The translations under genes and the position numbers were made by a program. Under the pieces are notes generated by a model that had not been told where the DNA came from, ran no database searches, and was given only the letters and a program-made list of their open reading frames with translations. From positions 1 through 5,564 of the forward strand of contig RFNE01000183.1 of NCBI GenBank assembly GCA_009927375.1: 5,564 bases of DNA. The letters are read 5' to 3'. The stretch's first letter is position 1. The number at the start of each line of letters is the position of its first letter. This document shows, piece after piece, positions 1 to 5,564 of this stretch. Source of the stretch: Actinomycetota bacterium. GTDB lineage: Bacteria; Actinomycetota; Acidimicrobiia; Acidimicrobiales; Ilumatobacteraceae.

Positions 1-347
1 AGACTCGGCAGAACTCTTCGATTGGGCCAAGCGCCTGTCCGCGCCGTTGCCCTCGTGCAGGAAATTGCCGAGACGGGCTGGCTGCAAGTGCCGATCTTCT
101 GTGCGGGTGGCATCGCTACTCCAGCGGACGCGGCCTCGCGATGCAGCTCGGAGCAGAGGCCGTGTTCGTTGGTTCGGGCATCTTCAAGAGCGACAACCCG
201 TCACCTCGCGCCAAGGCGATCGTCGAAGCCACGACGCACTTCCGCGATCCGCACATCCTCGCCAAGGTCAGCCGCAATCTCGGTGCGCCGATGACCGGTA
301 TCGGCATGGACGAGATCAATCAGAAGTATGCGGAGCGCGGCTGGTGA
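1..347 (+). CDS. pdxS: PdxS, pyridoxal 5'-phosphate synthase lyase subunit (3' end, two frameshifts)
   Basis: C-terminal ~115 codons of the PLP synthase subunit that condenses ribose 5-phosphate, glyceraldehyde 3-phosphate and ammonia from PdxT into PLP in the cytoplasm. The upstream part lies outside the window. Reading starts in the frame of base 2 (DSAELFDWAKRLSAPLP), moves to the frame of base 1 (LVQEIAETGWLQVPIFCAGG), then to the frame of base 3 (MQLGAEAVFVGSGIFKS). Visible family hallmarks are the phosphate-binding GGIATPADAA and GSGIFKS motifs, then KAIVEATTHFRDP and the terminal AERGW. The breaks lie at C runs 50-52 and 134-135; one extra C at each gives APLPLVQEIAE and ADAALAMQLGAE, both as expected for the family. 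I take both as sequencing errors, because the protein is otherwise intact. The stop is TGA 345-347, and pdxT follows after 18 bases, as usual for this enzyme pair. Confidence 0.93.
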   Translation, partial: TRQNSSIGPSACPRRCPRAGNCRDGLAASADLLCGWHRYSSGRGLAMQLGAEAVFVGSGIFKSDNPSPRAKAIVEATTHFRDPHILAKVSRNLGAPMTGIGMDEINQKYAERGW

Positions 348-365
348 ACGATTCGAGGCCTCCGG

Positions 366-947
366 GTGAACGCACTCATCGGCATCCTCTCTCTGCAGGG
401 AGCATTTAAGGCTCACGAACTCGCGGTGCGCCAGTGTGGCGCGTCGACGTTGCAAGTTCGCACGCCCGACGATCTGGATCGGGTCGATGCACTCGTCATG
501 CCGGGTGGCGAGTCGACGACGATGTCGCACCTCCTCACGACGTCGAATTTGTTCGACCCGATCGCCAAGAGGCTGAGCGACGACATGCCCGTCTTCGGGA
601 CGTGCGCGGGCATGATCCTGCTCGCGCAGAAGGTGCATGACGCGCGACCGGATCAGCGGTCCTTCGCGGCTCTCGACATCGATGTGCGTCGCAACGCCTA
701 CGGCCGACAGGTGGACAGTTTCGAGTGTGACTTGAGCGTGACCGACCTGGACGAGGAGTTCCATGCGGTGTTCATTCGCGCCCCACGGGTCGAGCGCATC
801 GGGGAAGGGGTCGAGGTGCTCGCACGGCACGACGGCACCCCCGTGCTCGTGCGTCAGGGTCGAATGATGGCGGCGTCGTTTCATCCAGAGTTGACGCCCG
901 ATGTGCGTATTCACGAACGATTCCTGTCCATGGTCACGGAGGTATAG
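366..947 (+). CDS. pdxT: PdxT, pyridoxal 5'-phosphate synthase glutaminase subunit
   Basis: Class I glutamine amidotransferase (193 aa) that hydrolyses glutamine and channels ammonia to PdxS. The whole fold is readable in one frame: N-terminal IGILSLQGAFKAHE, the GGEST motif at residues 47-51, the nucleophile Cys80 in GTCAG, and the His173/Glu175 pair in SFHPEL near the C-terminus, which completes the triad. Length matches the family (about 185-200 aa). The start is GTG 366. It gives the family's standard N-terminus, has a GAGG sequence at 355-358 seven bases upstream, and is the first start after the in-frame pdxS stop. It sits 18 bases behind pdxS and 2 bases ahead of yebC, so it is almost certainly co-transcribed. 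This pair indicates the DXP-independent route to vitamin B6. No frameshift is seen. Confidence 0.97.
   Translation: MNALIGILSLQGAFKAHELAVRQCGASTLQVRTPDDLDRVDALVMPGGESTTMSHLLTTSNLFDPIAKRLSDDMPVFGTCAGMILLAQKVHDARPDQRSFAALDIDVRRNAYGRQVDSFECDLSVTDLDEEFHAVFIRAPRVERIGEGVEVLARHDGTPVLVRQGRMMAASFHPELTPDVRIHERFLSMVTEV
938..942 (+). promoter_or_regulatory. Ribosome binding site of yebC
   Basis: A perfect GGAGG lies inside the last codons of pdxT, seven bases before ATG 950. It fixes the yebC start and shows that yebC is translated from the pdxT message. Confidence 0.8.
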
Positions 948-949
948 CG

Positions 950-1702
950 ATGTCAGGACATTCCAAATGGGCGACGATCAAGCGCAAGAAGGGAGCGATT
1001 GACAAGGCCAAGGGAAAGACCTTCGCCAAGCTCGCGCGCCAGCTTGAAGTCGCCACACGCGAGGGCGGCAGCGGCGACGTATCGAGCAATGCAGCATTGC
1101 GCACGGTCGTGTCGAAGGCCAAGGCCGCCCACATGACCAACGACGCGATCGATCGTGCGATCAAGCGCGGTCTCGGTGAACAGAGTGGCGCCTCGTACGA
1201 GTCGATCACCTATGAGGCGTATGCGCCGGGCGGTGTGGCGATGTTGATCGATGTGTTGACCGACAATCGCAATCGCACGGCATCCGACGTCCGCTCCTTG
1301 TTCAGCAAGTGGGGTGGTGCGATGGCGGAACCTGGCTCGGTGGGCTGGCAGTTCTCGCGTAAGGGCATCATCCAGGTCGGGAAGGAAGTGAGCGAAGACG
1401 ACATCATGGTCGTGGCACTCGACCATGGCGCAGAGGACATCGTCGACGAGGGCGATTCGTGGCGCGTCACGTGTGAGTCGGCGAGCGTGTTCGACTTGAA
1501 ATCGGCGCTCGAGGCCGGCGGGATTGCCGTCCAATCTGCGACATCCACGATGGTGTCGTCGATGTCCGTGCCGGTAACGGATGCCGCTGTTGCCAAGTCG
1601 ATCCTGCGAATCATGGATGACCTCGAGGAAAACGATGACATCCAAGACGTGTACTCGAATTTCGACATGTCCGATGACCTGTTGAGTGAGGCGGCATCAT
1701 GA
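950..1702 (+). CDS. yebC: YebC/PmpR family (TACO1-like) protein
   Basis: Intact 250-residue member of the YebC/TACO1 family. Family members are described as DNA-binding regulators and, more recently, as translation factors that relieve ribosome stalling at proline-rich stretches; which role applies here cannot be told from sequence. Signatures are the N-terminal SGHSKWATIKRKKGAID, the segment SNAALRTVVSKAKAAHM, then ITYEAYAPGGVAML and TDNRNRTASDVRSLFSKWGG around residues 85-125, and an acidic C-terminal half. Length is normal (240-250 aa). ATG 950 has a GGAGG site seven bases upstream and gives the canonical MSGHSKW start. It lies between pdxT and the bcp/ruv genes. The yebC-ruvC neighbourhood is common across bacteria, although here one gene separates them. 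The stop overlaps the next ATG as ATGA. Confidence 0.97.
   Translation: MSGHSKWATIKRKKGAIDKAKGKTFAKLARQLEVATREGGSGDVSSNAALRTVVSKAKAAHMTNDAIDRAIKRGLGEQSGASYESITYEAYAPGGVAMLIDVLTDNRNRTASDVRSLFSKWGGAMAEPGSVGWQFSRKGIIQVGKEVSEDDIMVVALDHGAEDIVDEGDSWRVTCESASVFDLKSALEAGGIAVQSATSTMVSSMSVPVTDAAVAKSILRIMDDLEENDDIQDVYSNFDMSDDLLSEAAS
1688..1691 (+). promoter_or_regulatory. Ribosome binding site deciding the bcp start
   Basis: GAGG ends seven bases before ATG 1699. A competing GTG at 1686, which is in frame with the downstream protein as sequenced, overlaps this site and has no such signal of its own. The site therefore favours ATG 1699 plus a one-base sequence error over the GTG start. Confidence 0.6.
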
Positions 1703-2153
1703 GCCTCAAGTTGGAGACAAGGCCCCAGATTTCACCCTGCCCGGAACCGGATCACGCGACTATCGACTGAGCGACTACCTCGGACAACCCGTCGTCATCG
1801 TGTTCTATCCGGGAGACGCAACTCCGGTGTGTACGAAACAGCTGAACGAGTACAACGACGGCCTCGAGCAGTTCTCGGGTCTCGGTGCCCAAGTGCTGGC
1901 GATTTCGTCGCAGGGTCTGGAGAGCAAAGAGGACTTCGCTGCCAAGAATGGTTTCGGGTTTCCGCTCCTCGCCGACGTCGACAAGACCGTCGCCAAGGCG
2001 TACGGGATCCTCGGGCCGCTCGGGTTCCCTCGGCGCTCGGTGTTCGTCGTCGATGCCCAGGGGGTGGTTCGCTACGTCCACCGAGCCCTCGCCGGCGTGA
2101 CGTACCGACCGGTTTCCGAGCTGGTGGAGGCCATCAACGCCGCACGGCACTAG
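1699..2153 (+). CDS. bcp: Bcp/AhpC-type thioredoxin-dependent peroxiredoxin (frameshift near start)
   Basis: Peroxiredoxin of the Bcp/PrxQ class, about 151 aa after correction, which reduces H2O2 and organic hydroperoxides in the cytoplasm. The body reads GDKAPDFTLPG, then VVIVFYPGDATPVCTKQL with the peroxidatic Cys45 in the TxxC motif, and the FPRRSVFVVD segment carrying the active-site arginine. Cys45 is the only cysteine: the resolving position often seen in PrxQ (CTxQLC) is Asn50, so this looks like a 1-Cys enzyme. ATG 1699 overlaps the yebC stop (ATGA) and starts MSLK, but the frame then breaks at G1710. One extra G gives MSLKVGDKAPDF, the expected family start. Read literally, only GTG 1686 (MRRHHEPQVGDK) opens the frame, which I consider an artefact. 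It is translationally coupled to yebC. Confidence 0.9.
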
Positions 2154-2183
2154 GGGAAGTGTCCCCACTGGGCAGCCCCCAGT
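2153..2183 (+). terminator. Tandem hairpins between bcp and ruvC, possible terminator
   Basis: Two perfect adjacent stem-loops start in the bcp stop codon. GGGGA (2153-2157) pairs with TCCCC (2162-2166) around a 4-base loop. ACTGGG (2167-2172) pairs with CCCAGT (2178-2183) around a 5-base loop. No T tract follows, so this is not a classical intrinsic terminator; actinobacteria often show such U-less hairpins at gene ends. It could end or attenuate the pdxST-yebC-bcp transcript before the ruvC promoter. Confidence 0.45.
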
Positions 2184-2186
2184 CAC

Positions 2187-2192
2187 TACAAT
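2187..2192 (+). promoter_or_regulatory. Candidate -10 element of ruvC
   Basis: TACAAT differs from TATAAT at one base and fits the actinobacterial TANNNT rule. Seven bases separate it from ATG 2200, so transcription would start at or next to the A of the start codon, the geometry of leaderless mRNAs. No convincing -35 hexamer is seen 16-18 bases upstream; that region is the hairpin DNA. Confidence 0.55.
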
Positions 2193-2207
2193 CAAACACA
2201 TGTTCGC
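2192..2207 (+). promoter_or_regulatory. LexA/SOS box over the ruvC start
   Basis: TCAAACACATGTTCGC matches the actinobacterial palindrome TCGAAC-N4-GTTCGA at 10 of 12 defined positions. Its core CAAACACATGTTCG matches the Gram-positive consensus CGAACRNRYGTTYG at 13 of 14. It begins on the last base of the candidate -10 and covers the ruvC ATG, so bound LexA would block initiation. SOS control of ruv genes is established in several bacteria; binding here is inferred. Confidence 0.68.
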
Positions 2208-2745
2208 CCCACGCCAGACGGTCGCAGGACGTGCCGACGTGGTCCTCGGCGTCGACCCGGGTCTCACGAGGTGTGGCTTTGCAGGGTTGCGAACCCATGC
2301 CGGTGGCATCGATGTGCTCGCGATGGGTGTCATCACGTCACCGTCGGATATGGACGTTGCGCATCGACTCGCCACGTTGCATCAGGACTTCGACGCTCTG
2401 CTGAGTGAGGTCGAGCCATCTGCAGTCGCCGTTGAACGGGTCTTTTTCCAATCCAACGTGAGCACGGCGATGAGCGTCGCGCAGGCGAGTGGCGTCGTGC
2501 TCGCACTCGCAAGCATGCGAGGCATTCCGGTCGTTCAGTACAGCCCGAGTCAGGTGAAGAGCGCGGTTGCGGGCTCCGGCACCGCCGACAAGTTGTCGGT
2601 GCAGAAGATGGTGCAGCGACGACTCGGTCTCCAGTCGTTACCAGAGCCAGCTGACGCGGCTGATGCTGCGGCGATTGCGCTGTGTCATCTCGCTGCATCG
2701 CCGTTGGCCTCGCGGGTCGCAGCGGCGCAGGGAGCTCGATCATGA
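2200..2745 (+). CDS. ruvC: RuvC, crossover junction endodeoxyribonuclease
   Basis: Holliday junction resolvase that makes paired nicks across the junction in the RuvABC complex. It is 181 aa from ATG 2200 and intact. The acidic catalytic set is present: Asp19 in GVDPGLTRCG, Glu79 in VERVFF, and Asp152/Asp155 in PADAADAAAIALCH, corresponding to E. coli D7, E66, D138 and D141. Start choice is uncertain. ATG 2200 lies seven bases behind TACAAT and has no Shine-Dalgarno, suggesting leaderless translation, and it adds about 12 residues before the first motif. GTG 2239 (MVLGVDPG) would match the usual N-terminus and has AGGA nine bases upstream. The gene opens the ruvCAB-queA-tgt block and overlaps ruvA by ATGA. 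An SOS box covers ATG 2200. Confidence 0.95.
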   Translation: MFAPRQTVAGRADVVLGVDPGLTRCGFAGLRTHAGGIDVLAMGVITSPSDMDVAHRLATLHQDFDALLSEVEPSAVAVERVFFQSNVSTAMSVAQASGVVLALASMRGIPVVQYSPSQVKSAVAGSGTADKLSVQKMVQRRLGLQSLPEPADAADAAAIALCHLAASPLASRVAAAQGARS

Positions 2746-3327
2746 TCGGCAGTCTGCGCGGAGTGATCGTCGAGCGGATCGAAGGATCGATGGTGCTCAT
2801 CGAAGTTGGTGGCGTCGGTTATCTCGTGCACGTCACGCCGCGCACGTTGGCCGAACTCGAGCCGACATCGAATGCCTTTCTCTACGTTCATCAGCACGTT
2901 CGTGAGGATGCACACACCCTGTTCGGCTTCCTCGACCGCGACGAGCGCCGCACGTTCGAGTCGTTGATTGCGACGCACGGCATTGGTCCTTCGATGGCGA
3001 TGGCGATCTTGGGCACGCATTCTCCGCGAGCACTCACCGACATCGTGGCCAACGGTGACACCGCCTCGCTGACACTCGTGCCGGGAGTCGGCAAGAAGAC
3101 GGCCGAGCGATTGCTCATCGAATTGAAGGGGACTCAACCTTCCGATCCTGGACGGACTCGGTTCGTCGTCTGGATCGTCCAGCGTCGCCCAAGTTCGCGA
3201 GGCGCTCGTCGGACTCGGGTACGGACACGACGAGATTCGCGACGCATTACGGGAACTCGATGCGGCGATGGACGCTGAGCGACTGCTTCGTGATGCACTG
3301 AACTTGCTGGGGTCGCGTCGTGCGTGA
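2742..3327 (+). CDS. ruvA: RuvA, Holliday junction DNA-binding subunit (one frameshift)
   Basis: Tetrameric protein that holds the four-way junction and loads RuvB for branch migration. Domain I (residues 1-63, OB fold) starts MIGSLRG and keeps the acidic pin Glu55-Asp56. Domain II has two helix-hairpin-helix motifs, ATHGIGPSMA (about 77-86) and LVPGVGKKTAERLL (about 112-125). Then the frame breaks at the GGGG run 3128-3131. Domain III, which contacts RuvB, continues in the +1 frame: linker LNLPILDGLGSSSGSSS, then AQVREALVGLGYGHDEI and RELDAAMDAERLLRDAL, ending TGA 3325-3327. The repaired protein is 194 aa (one G removed, ELKGLNLP) or 195 aa (two bases added, ELKxGLNLP); the latter spacing resembles ELKxRL of homologues. 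ATG 2742 overlaps the ruvC stop and has AGGGAG seven bases upstream. As sequenced, translation would end at 3278 without domain III. Confidence 0.93.
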
Positions 3328-4347
3328 AGACTTCGTAGATCCGCGATCGGGTTCGTCGGACGACGAGCGGGCGCTCGAAGCAGGTCTGCGTCCAACCGCG
3401 TTGTCCGAGTTCGTCGGTCAGCGAGAACTGAAAGAGCACCTCAACATCGTGCTCGGAGCGGCTCAGAAGCGTGGTCAAGCCGCGGATCACCTCTTGCTCG
3501 CAGGACCTCCTGGTCTCGGCAAGACGACGCTCGCAGGAATCGTCGCGACCGAGATGGGGGCGAGACTCCACGTGACGTCTGGTCCCGCGCTCGAGCGAGC
3601 CGGCGATCTCGCTGCGATTCTCACTTCGCTCGAATCCAACGATGTGTTGTTTATCGACGAGATTCATCGCCTGTCTCGCACGGTGGAGGAGATCCTCTAT
3701 CCGGCGATGGAGGATTTCCAGATCGATCTCGTCGTCGGCAAGGGTCCAGCGGCGTCGTCGATCCGACTCACTCTGCCGCGTTTCACGTTGATCGGTGCGA
3801 CCACCCGCACGGGAATGATCACCGGTCCATTGCGCGATCGGTTCGGTCTCGTGGCACGACTCGAGTACTACGAACCTCGCGAACTCGAGGAGATCGTGAC
3901 ACGCGCCGCGCGAATCCTTCACGTTCCGATCGATGCACAAGGAGCGTCGCAGATCGCCCGTCGTTCTCGTGGCACTCCGCGCATCGCCAACCGGCTCCTT
4001 CGTCGCGTGCGCGACTTCGCCGACATGCGTGGAAACGGATCGATCGACGACAGCGTTGCGCACGAGGCCTCGGGGTGTTCGGCGTCGACGACAAGGGTCT
4101 CGACAAGGTCGACCGGGCCATCTTGAATGCGCTCTGTTCGCAATTCGGCGGAGGCCCCGTCGGTCTGTCCACCCTCGCGATTTCGGTGAGCGAACAGACC
4201 GAGACGATCGAGGACGTCTATGAGCCGTTCCTCATTCAACAGGGGATGATTGCCCGCACGCCGCGCGGTCGCGTTGCGATGGCGAGTGCGTGGGAACACC
4301 TGGGCCTGCAGGCACCCGCACAGAATCCCGATCTGTTTTCCTCGTAG
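3320..4347 (+). CDS. ruvB: RuvB, Holliday junction branch migration ATPase (one frameshift)
   Basis: AAA+ motor of the RuvAB complex, 342 aa after repair (E. coli 336). Order of signatures: GLRPTALSEFVGQ (22-34), Walker A GPPGLGKT (62-69), Walker B with DEIH (113-116), sensor 1 GATTR (159-163), arginine-finger segment PLRDRFG (170-176), sensor 2 region RGTPRIANRLLRRVRDFA, then the C-terminal winged helix with DKVDRAILNALC, GGGPVGLSTLA, EPFLIQQGMIARTPRGR. The frame breaks at the CC of 4068-4069; one extra C gives HEALGVFGVDDKGLDKVD, as expected. Read literally, the first frame ends at 4126 and loses the winged helix. GTG 3320 gives the family start MREDFVDPR, overlaps the ruvA end by 8 bases and has GGGG at 3309-3312 seven bases upstream. 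Confidence 0.95.
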
Positions 4348-4356
4348 TCTGCCTCG

Positions 4357-5371
4357 GTGCGTCTCGACGACATCGACTACCACCTTCCCGCGGAACTGAT
4401 CGCTCAACAGCCGATCGAGCCGAGGGATAGTGCGCGATTGCTCGTCGATCTCGGTGGGCGCGGAATTGCCCATGAGCACGTCACGGACATCGTCAACCAC
4501 GTGAACGAGGGAGACGTGCTCGTCGTCAACCACACGCGTGTGATGCACGCCGGCTACAGCTCCAGCGGGAGAGTGGTGGACGAGTAGAAGTGCTGATGTT
4601 GAGGGAGCAATCAGGATCGTCCGACTGGGAGGCGCTCGTCCGTCCTGGGGGCAAGATCCGCGCGGGCGAAGTGCTTTCGCACCACTCAGGTGTCGGGGTC
4701 GTGCGAATGGTCGGGCGCTCGTCGGATGGTGACACGTTCATCGTGCAGCCCCTCGTGCCGGACGTCTACGCAACGATGCGAGAGATTGGGGAGGCGCCGC
4801 TTCCTCCCTACATCACCGAGCGCCTCTCTGATGCGAGTAGGTATCAGACCGTCTATGCCCACGACGAACGTTCTGCCGCCGCGCCAACCGCTGGATTGCA
4901 CTTCACGCCGAACCTGCTCGACTCCGTTCGAGCTCGTGGCGTGAGTATCAGGGAAGTGGAGCTCGTGGTCGGCCTGGACACGTTCAAGCCAGTGACGGTC
5001 GAGAATCCTCTCGACCACGTCATCCATACAGAGCGCTATTGCGTTTCGGTGCGGTCCTCGAGGAGTGTCGCGACGCCCAACGCAAGGGAAATCGTGTCAT
5101 TGCAGTCGGCACGACTGCTGCGAGGGCTCTTGAGTCGGCGGCAACGACGGGCCAGCTCGAGGGGGACACGAACCTGTTCATCTATCCCGGATACGAGTGG
5201 AAGGTCGTTGATCGACTCATGACGAATTTCCACATGCCGCGCACGACGCTCCTGTTGATGATTTCGTCGTTCGTCGGCTCGAGGTGGCGTGAGATTTATT
5301 CCGAGGCGATCGAGCGAAAGTATCGATTCTTGAGTTTCGGCGATGCGATGTTGCTCGACCGGCACGCCTGA
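4357..5371 (+). CDS. queA: QueA, S-adenosylmethionine:tRNA ribosyltransferase-isomerase (two frameshifts)
   Basis: Makes epoxyqueuosine in tRNA by transferring the ribosyl part of SAM onto the preQ1 base that Tgt has inserted. About 338 aa after repair, normal for the family. Frame of 4357: RLDDIDYHLPAELIAQQPIEPRDSARLL and GDVLVVNHTRVMHA. After a break at 4550-4551 the next frame reads RLQLQRESGGRVEVLMLREQ, WEALVRPGGKI, PLPPYI, RYQTVYA, APTAGLHFTPNLL and VELVVGLDTFKPV. After a second break at 5048-5049 the last frame reads AVLEECRDAQRKGNRVIAVGTTAARALES, LFIYPGYEWKVVDRLMTNFH and YRFLSFGDAMLL. One C at the first break (HARLQLQ) and one G at the second (VSGAVLEE) restore it. The usually conserved NDTR reads NHTR (His59). 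GTG 4357, 9 bases behind ruvB, is the only start after the in-frame ruvB stop. Confidence 0.93.
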
Positions 5372-5386
5372 CGACGACTCCACAAC

Positions 5387-5392
5387 TACGGT
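5387..5392 (+). promoter_or_regulatory. Weak candidate -10 element of tgt
   Basis: TACGGT fits TANNNT and stands seven bases before ATG 5400, the same spacing as TACAAT to ATG at ruvC. No Shine-Dalgarno is visible before tgt. The match is short and could be chance, and read-through from queA is equally likely. Confidence 0.25.
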
Positions 5393-5399
5393 ATTGACG

Positions 5400-5564
5400 A
5401 TGTTTGCCGCGCGTCACGAAACCGTCGCCAAAGATGGAACCGCCCGCGCTGGCGTGGCGACGGTCCATCGAGGATCGTATGAGACGCCGTGCTTCATGCC
5501 GGTCGGTACGCGTGGTGCGATCAAGTATCTGAGTGCTGCGGACTACGAAGAAGTTGGCGCTCGC
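5400..5564 (+). CDS. tgt: Tgt, queuine/preQ1 tRNA-guanine transglycosylase (5' end)
   Basis: First 55 codons of the enzyme that exchanges guanine 34 of tRNAs with GUN anticodons for preQ1, the step before QueA. The open frame runs to the window end without a stop. It reads MFAARHETVAKDGTARAGVA, then the family segment ETPCFMPVGTRGAIKYLSAADYEEVGAR, which matches the Tgt N-terminus (DGxARxG, FMPVGTRGxxK). The catalytic aspartates and zinc site lie beyond the window. ATG 5400 is 28 bases behind queA; TTG 5394 (MTMFAAR) in the same frame is an alternative start, and neither has a clear Shine-Dalgarno. The queA-tgt adjacency is the usual queuosine arrangement and supports the call. Confidence 0.92.
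   Translation, partial: MFAARHETVAKDGTARAGVATVHRGSYETPCFMPVGTRGAIKYLSAADYEEVGAR

Noticed and set aside
201..914. 237-codon open frame on the - strand
   Set aside because: Antisense shadow of pdxS/pdxT with no recognisable motif; the + strand proteins are certain.
1686..1698. GTG 1686 as the true start of the peroxiredoxin
   Set aside because: It yields MRRHHEPQ, unlike the family, and overlaps the Shine-Dalgarno that serves ATG 1699. A single missing G at 1710 explains the frame and restores MSLKVGDKAPDF.
3128..3278. Arg-rich out-of-frame tail of RuvA as a real alternative C-terminus
   Set aside because: The standard domain III sequence is present in the +1 frame up to 3327, so the tail is a frameshift product.
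3134..4063. 309-codon open frame on the - strand
   Set aside because: It lies opposite the ruvA end and ruvB. Its Arg/His/Asp-rich low-complexity wording is typical of the antisense shadow of GC-rich coding DNA, and it shows no domain.
4866..4876. GAACGTTC palindrome in queA as a second SOS box
   Set aside because: The half sites are directly adjacent without the 4-base spacer a LexA box needs, and it lies inside coding sequence.
1..5564. CRISPR arrays, mobile elements, tRNA/rRNA genes, or a novel defence or biosynthetic system
   Set aside because: No direct repeats, transposase or integrase motifs, RNA gene signatures or unassigned coding regions are visible; all space is taken by known housekeeping genes with gaps under 50 bases.

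Overview
The window looks like a chromosomal housekeeping segment of a moderately GC-rich actinobacterium (roughly 60% GC by eye). The order pdxS-pdxT-yebC-ruvC-ruvA-ruvB is the classic actinobacterial arrangement. The additional queA-tgt directly behind ruvB, together with GTG starts and the protein wording, would fit the Acidimicrobiia side of the phylum, but that placement is inference. Every real gene is on the + strand, and almost every base is coding.

Layout: the 3' end of pdxS (1-347); pdxT (366-947); yebC (950-1702); a bcp-type peroxiredoxin overlapping yebC by ATGA (1699-2153). A 46-base gap follows with two tandem hairpins, a TACAAT -10 element and a good LexA/SOS box that covers the ruvC start codon. 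Then come ruvC (2200-2745), ruvA (2742-3327), ruvB (3320-4347), queA (4357-5371) and the first 55 codons of tgt (5400 to the window end). The genes up to bcp make PLP (PdxS/PdxT), support translation or regulation (YebC) and detoxify peroxide. The second block processes Holliday junctions (RuvABC) and makes queuosine-modified tRNA (Tgt, QueA). Short gaps and start/stop overlaps suggest two transcription units, pdxST-yebC-bcp and ruvCAB-queA-tgt, with an SOS-controlled promoter for the second.

The main oddity is quality-related. Five of the nine genes (pdxS, bcp, ruvA, ruvB, queA) are broken by a total of seven small frameshifts. Each lies in a short C or G run, and each is repaired by restoring one base (in ruvA, two bases or minus one). 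The protein on both sides of every break is well conserved, so I read these as homopolymer errors in uncorrected long-read or low-coverage sequence rather than gene decay or programmed frameshifting. Gene coordinates below span the breaks.

I did not find an undescribed system here. The most interesting biology is the SOS box and possible leaderless promoter at ruvC.
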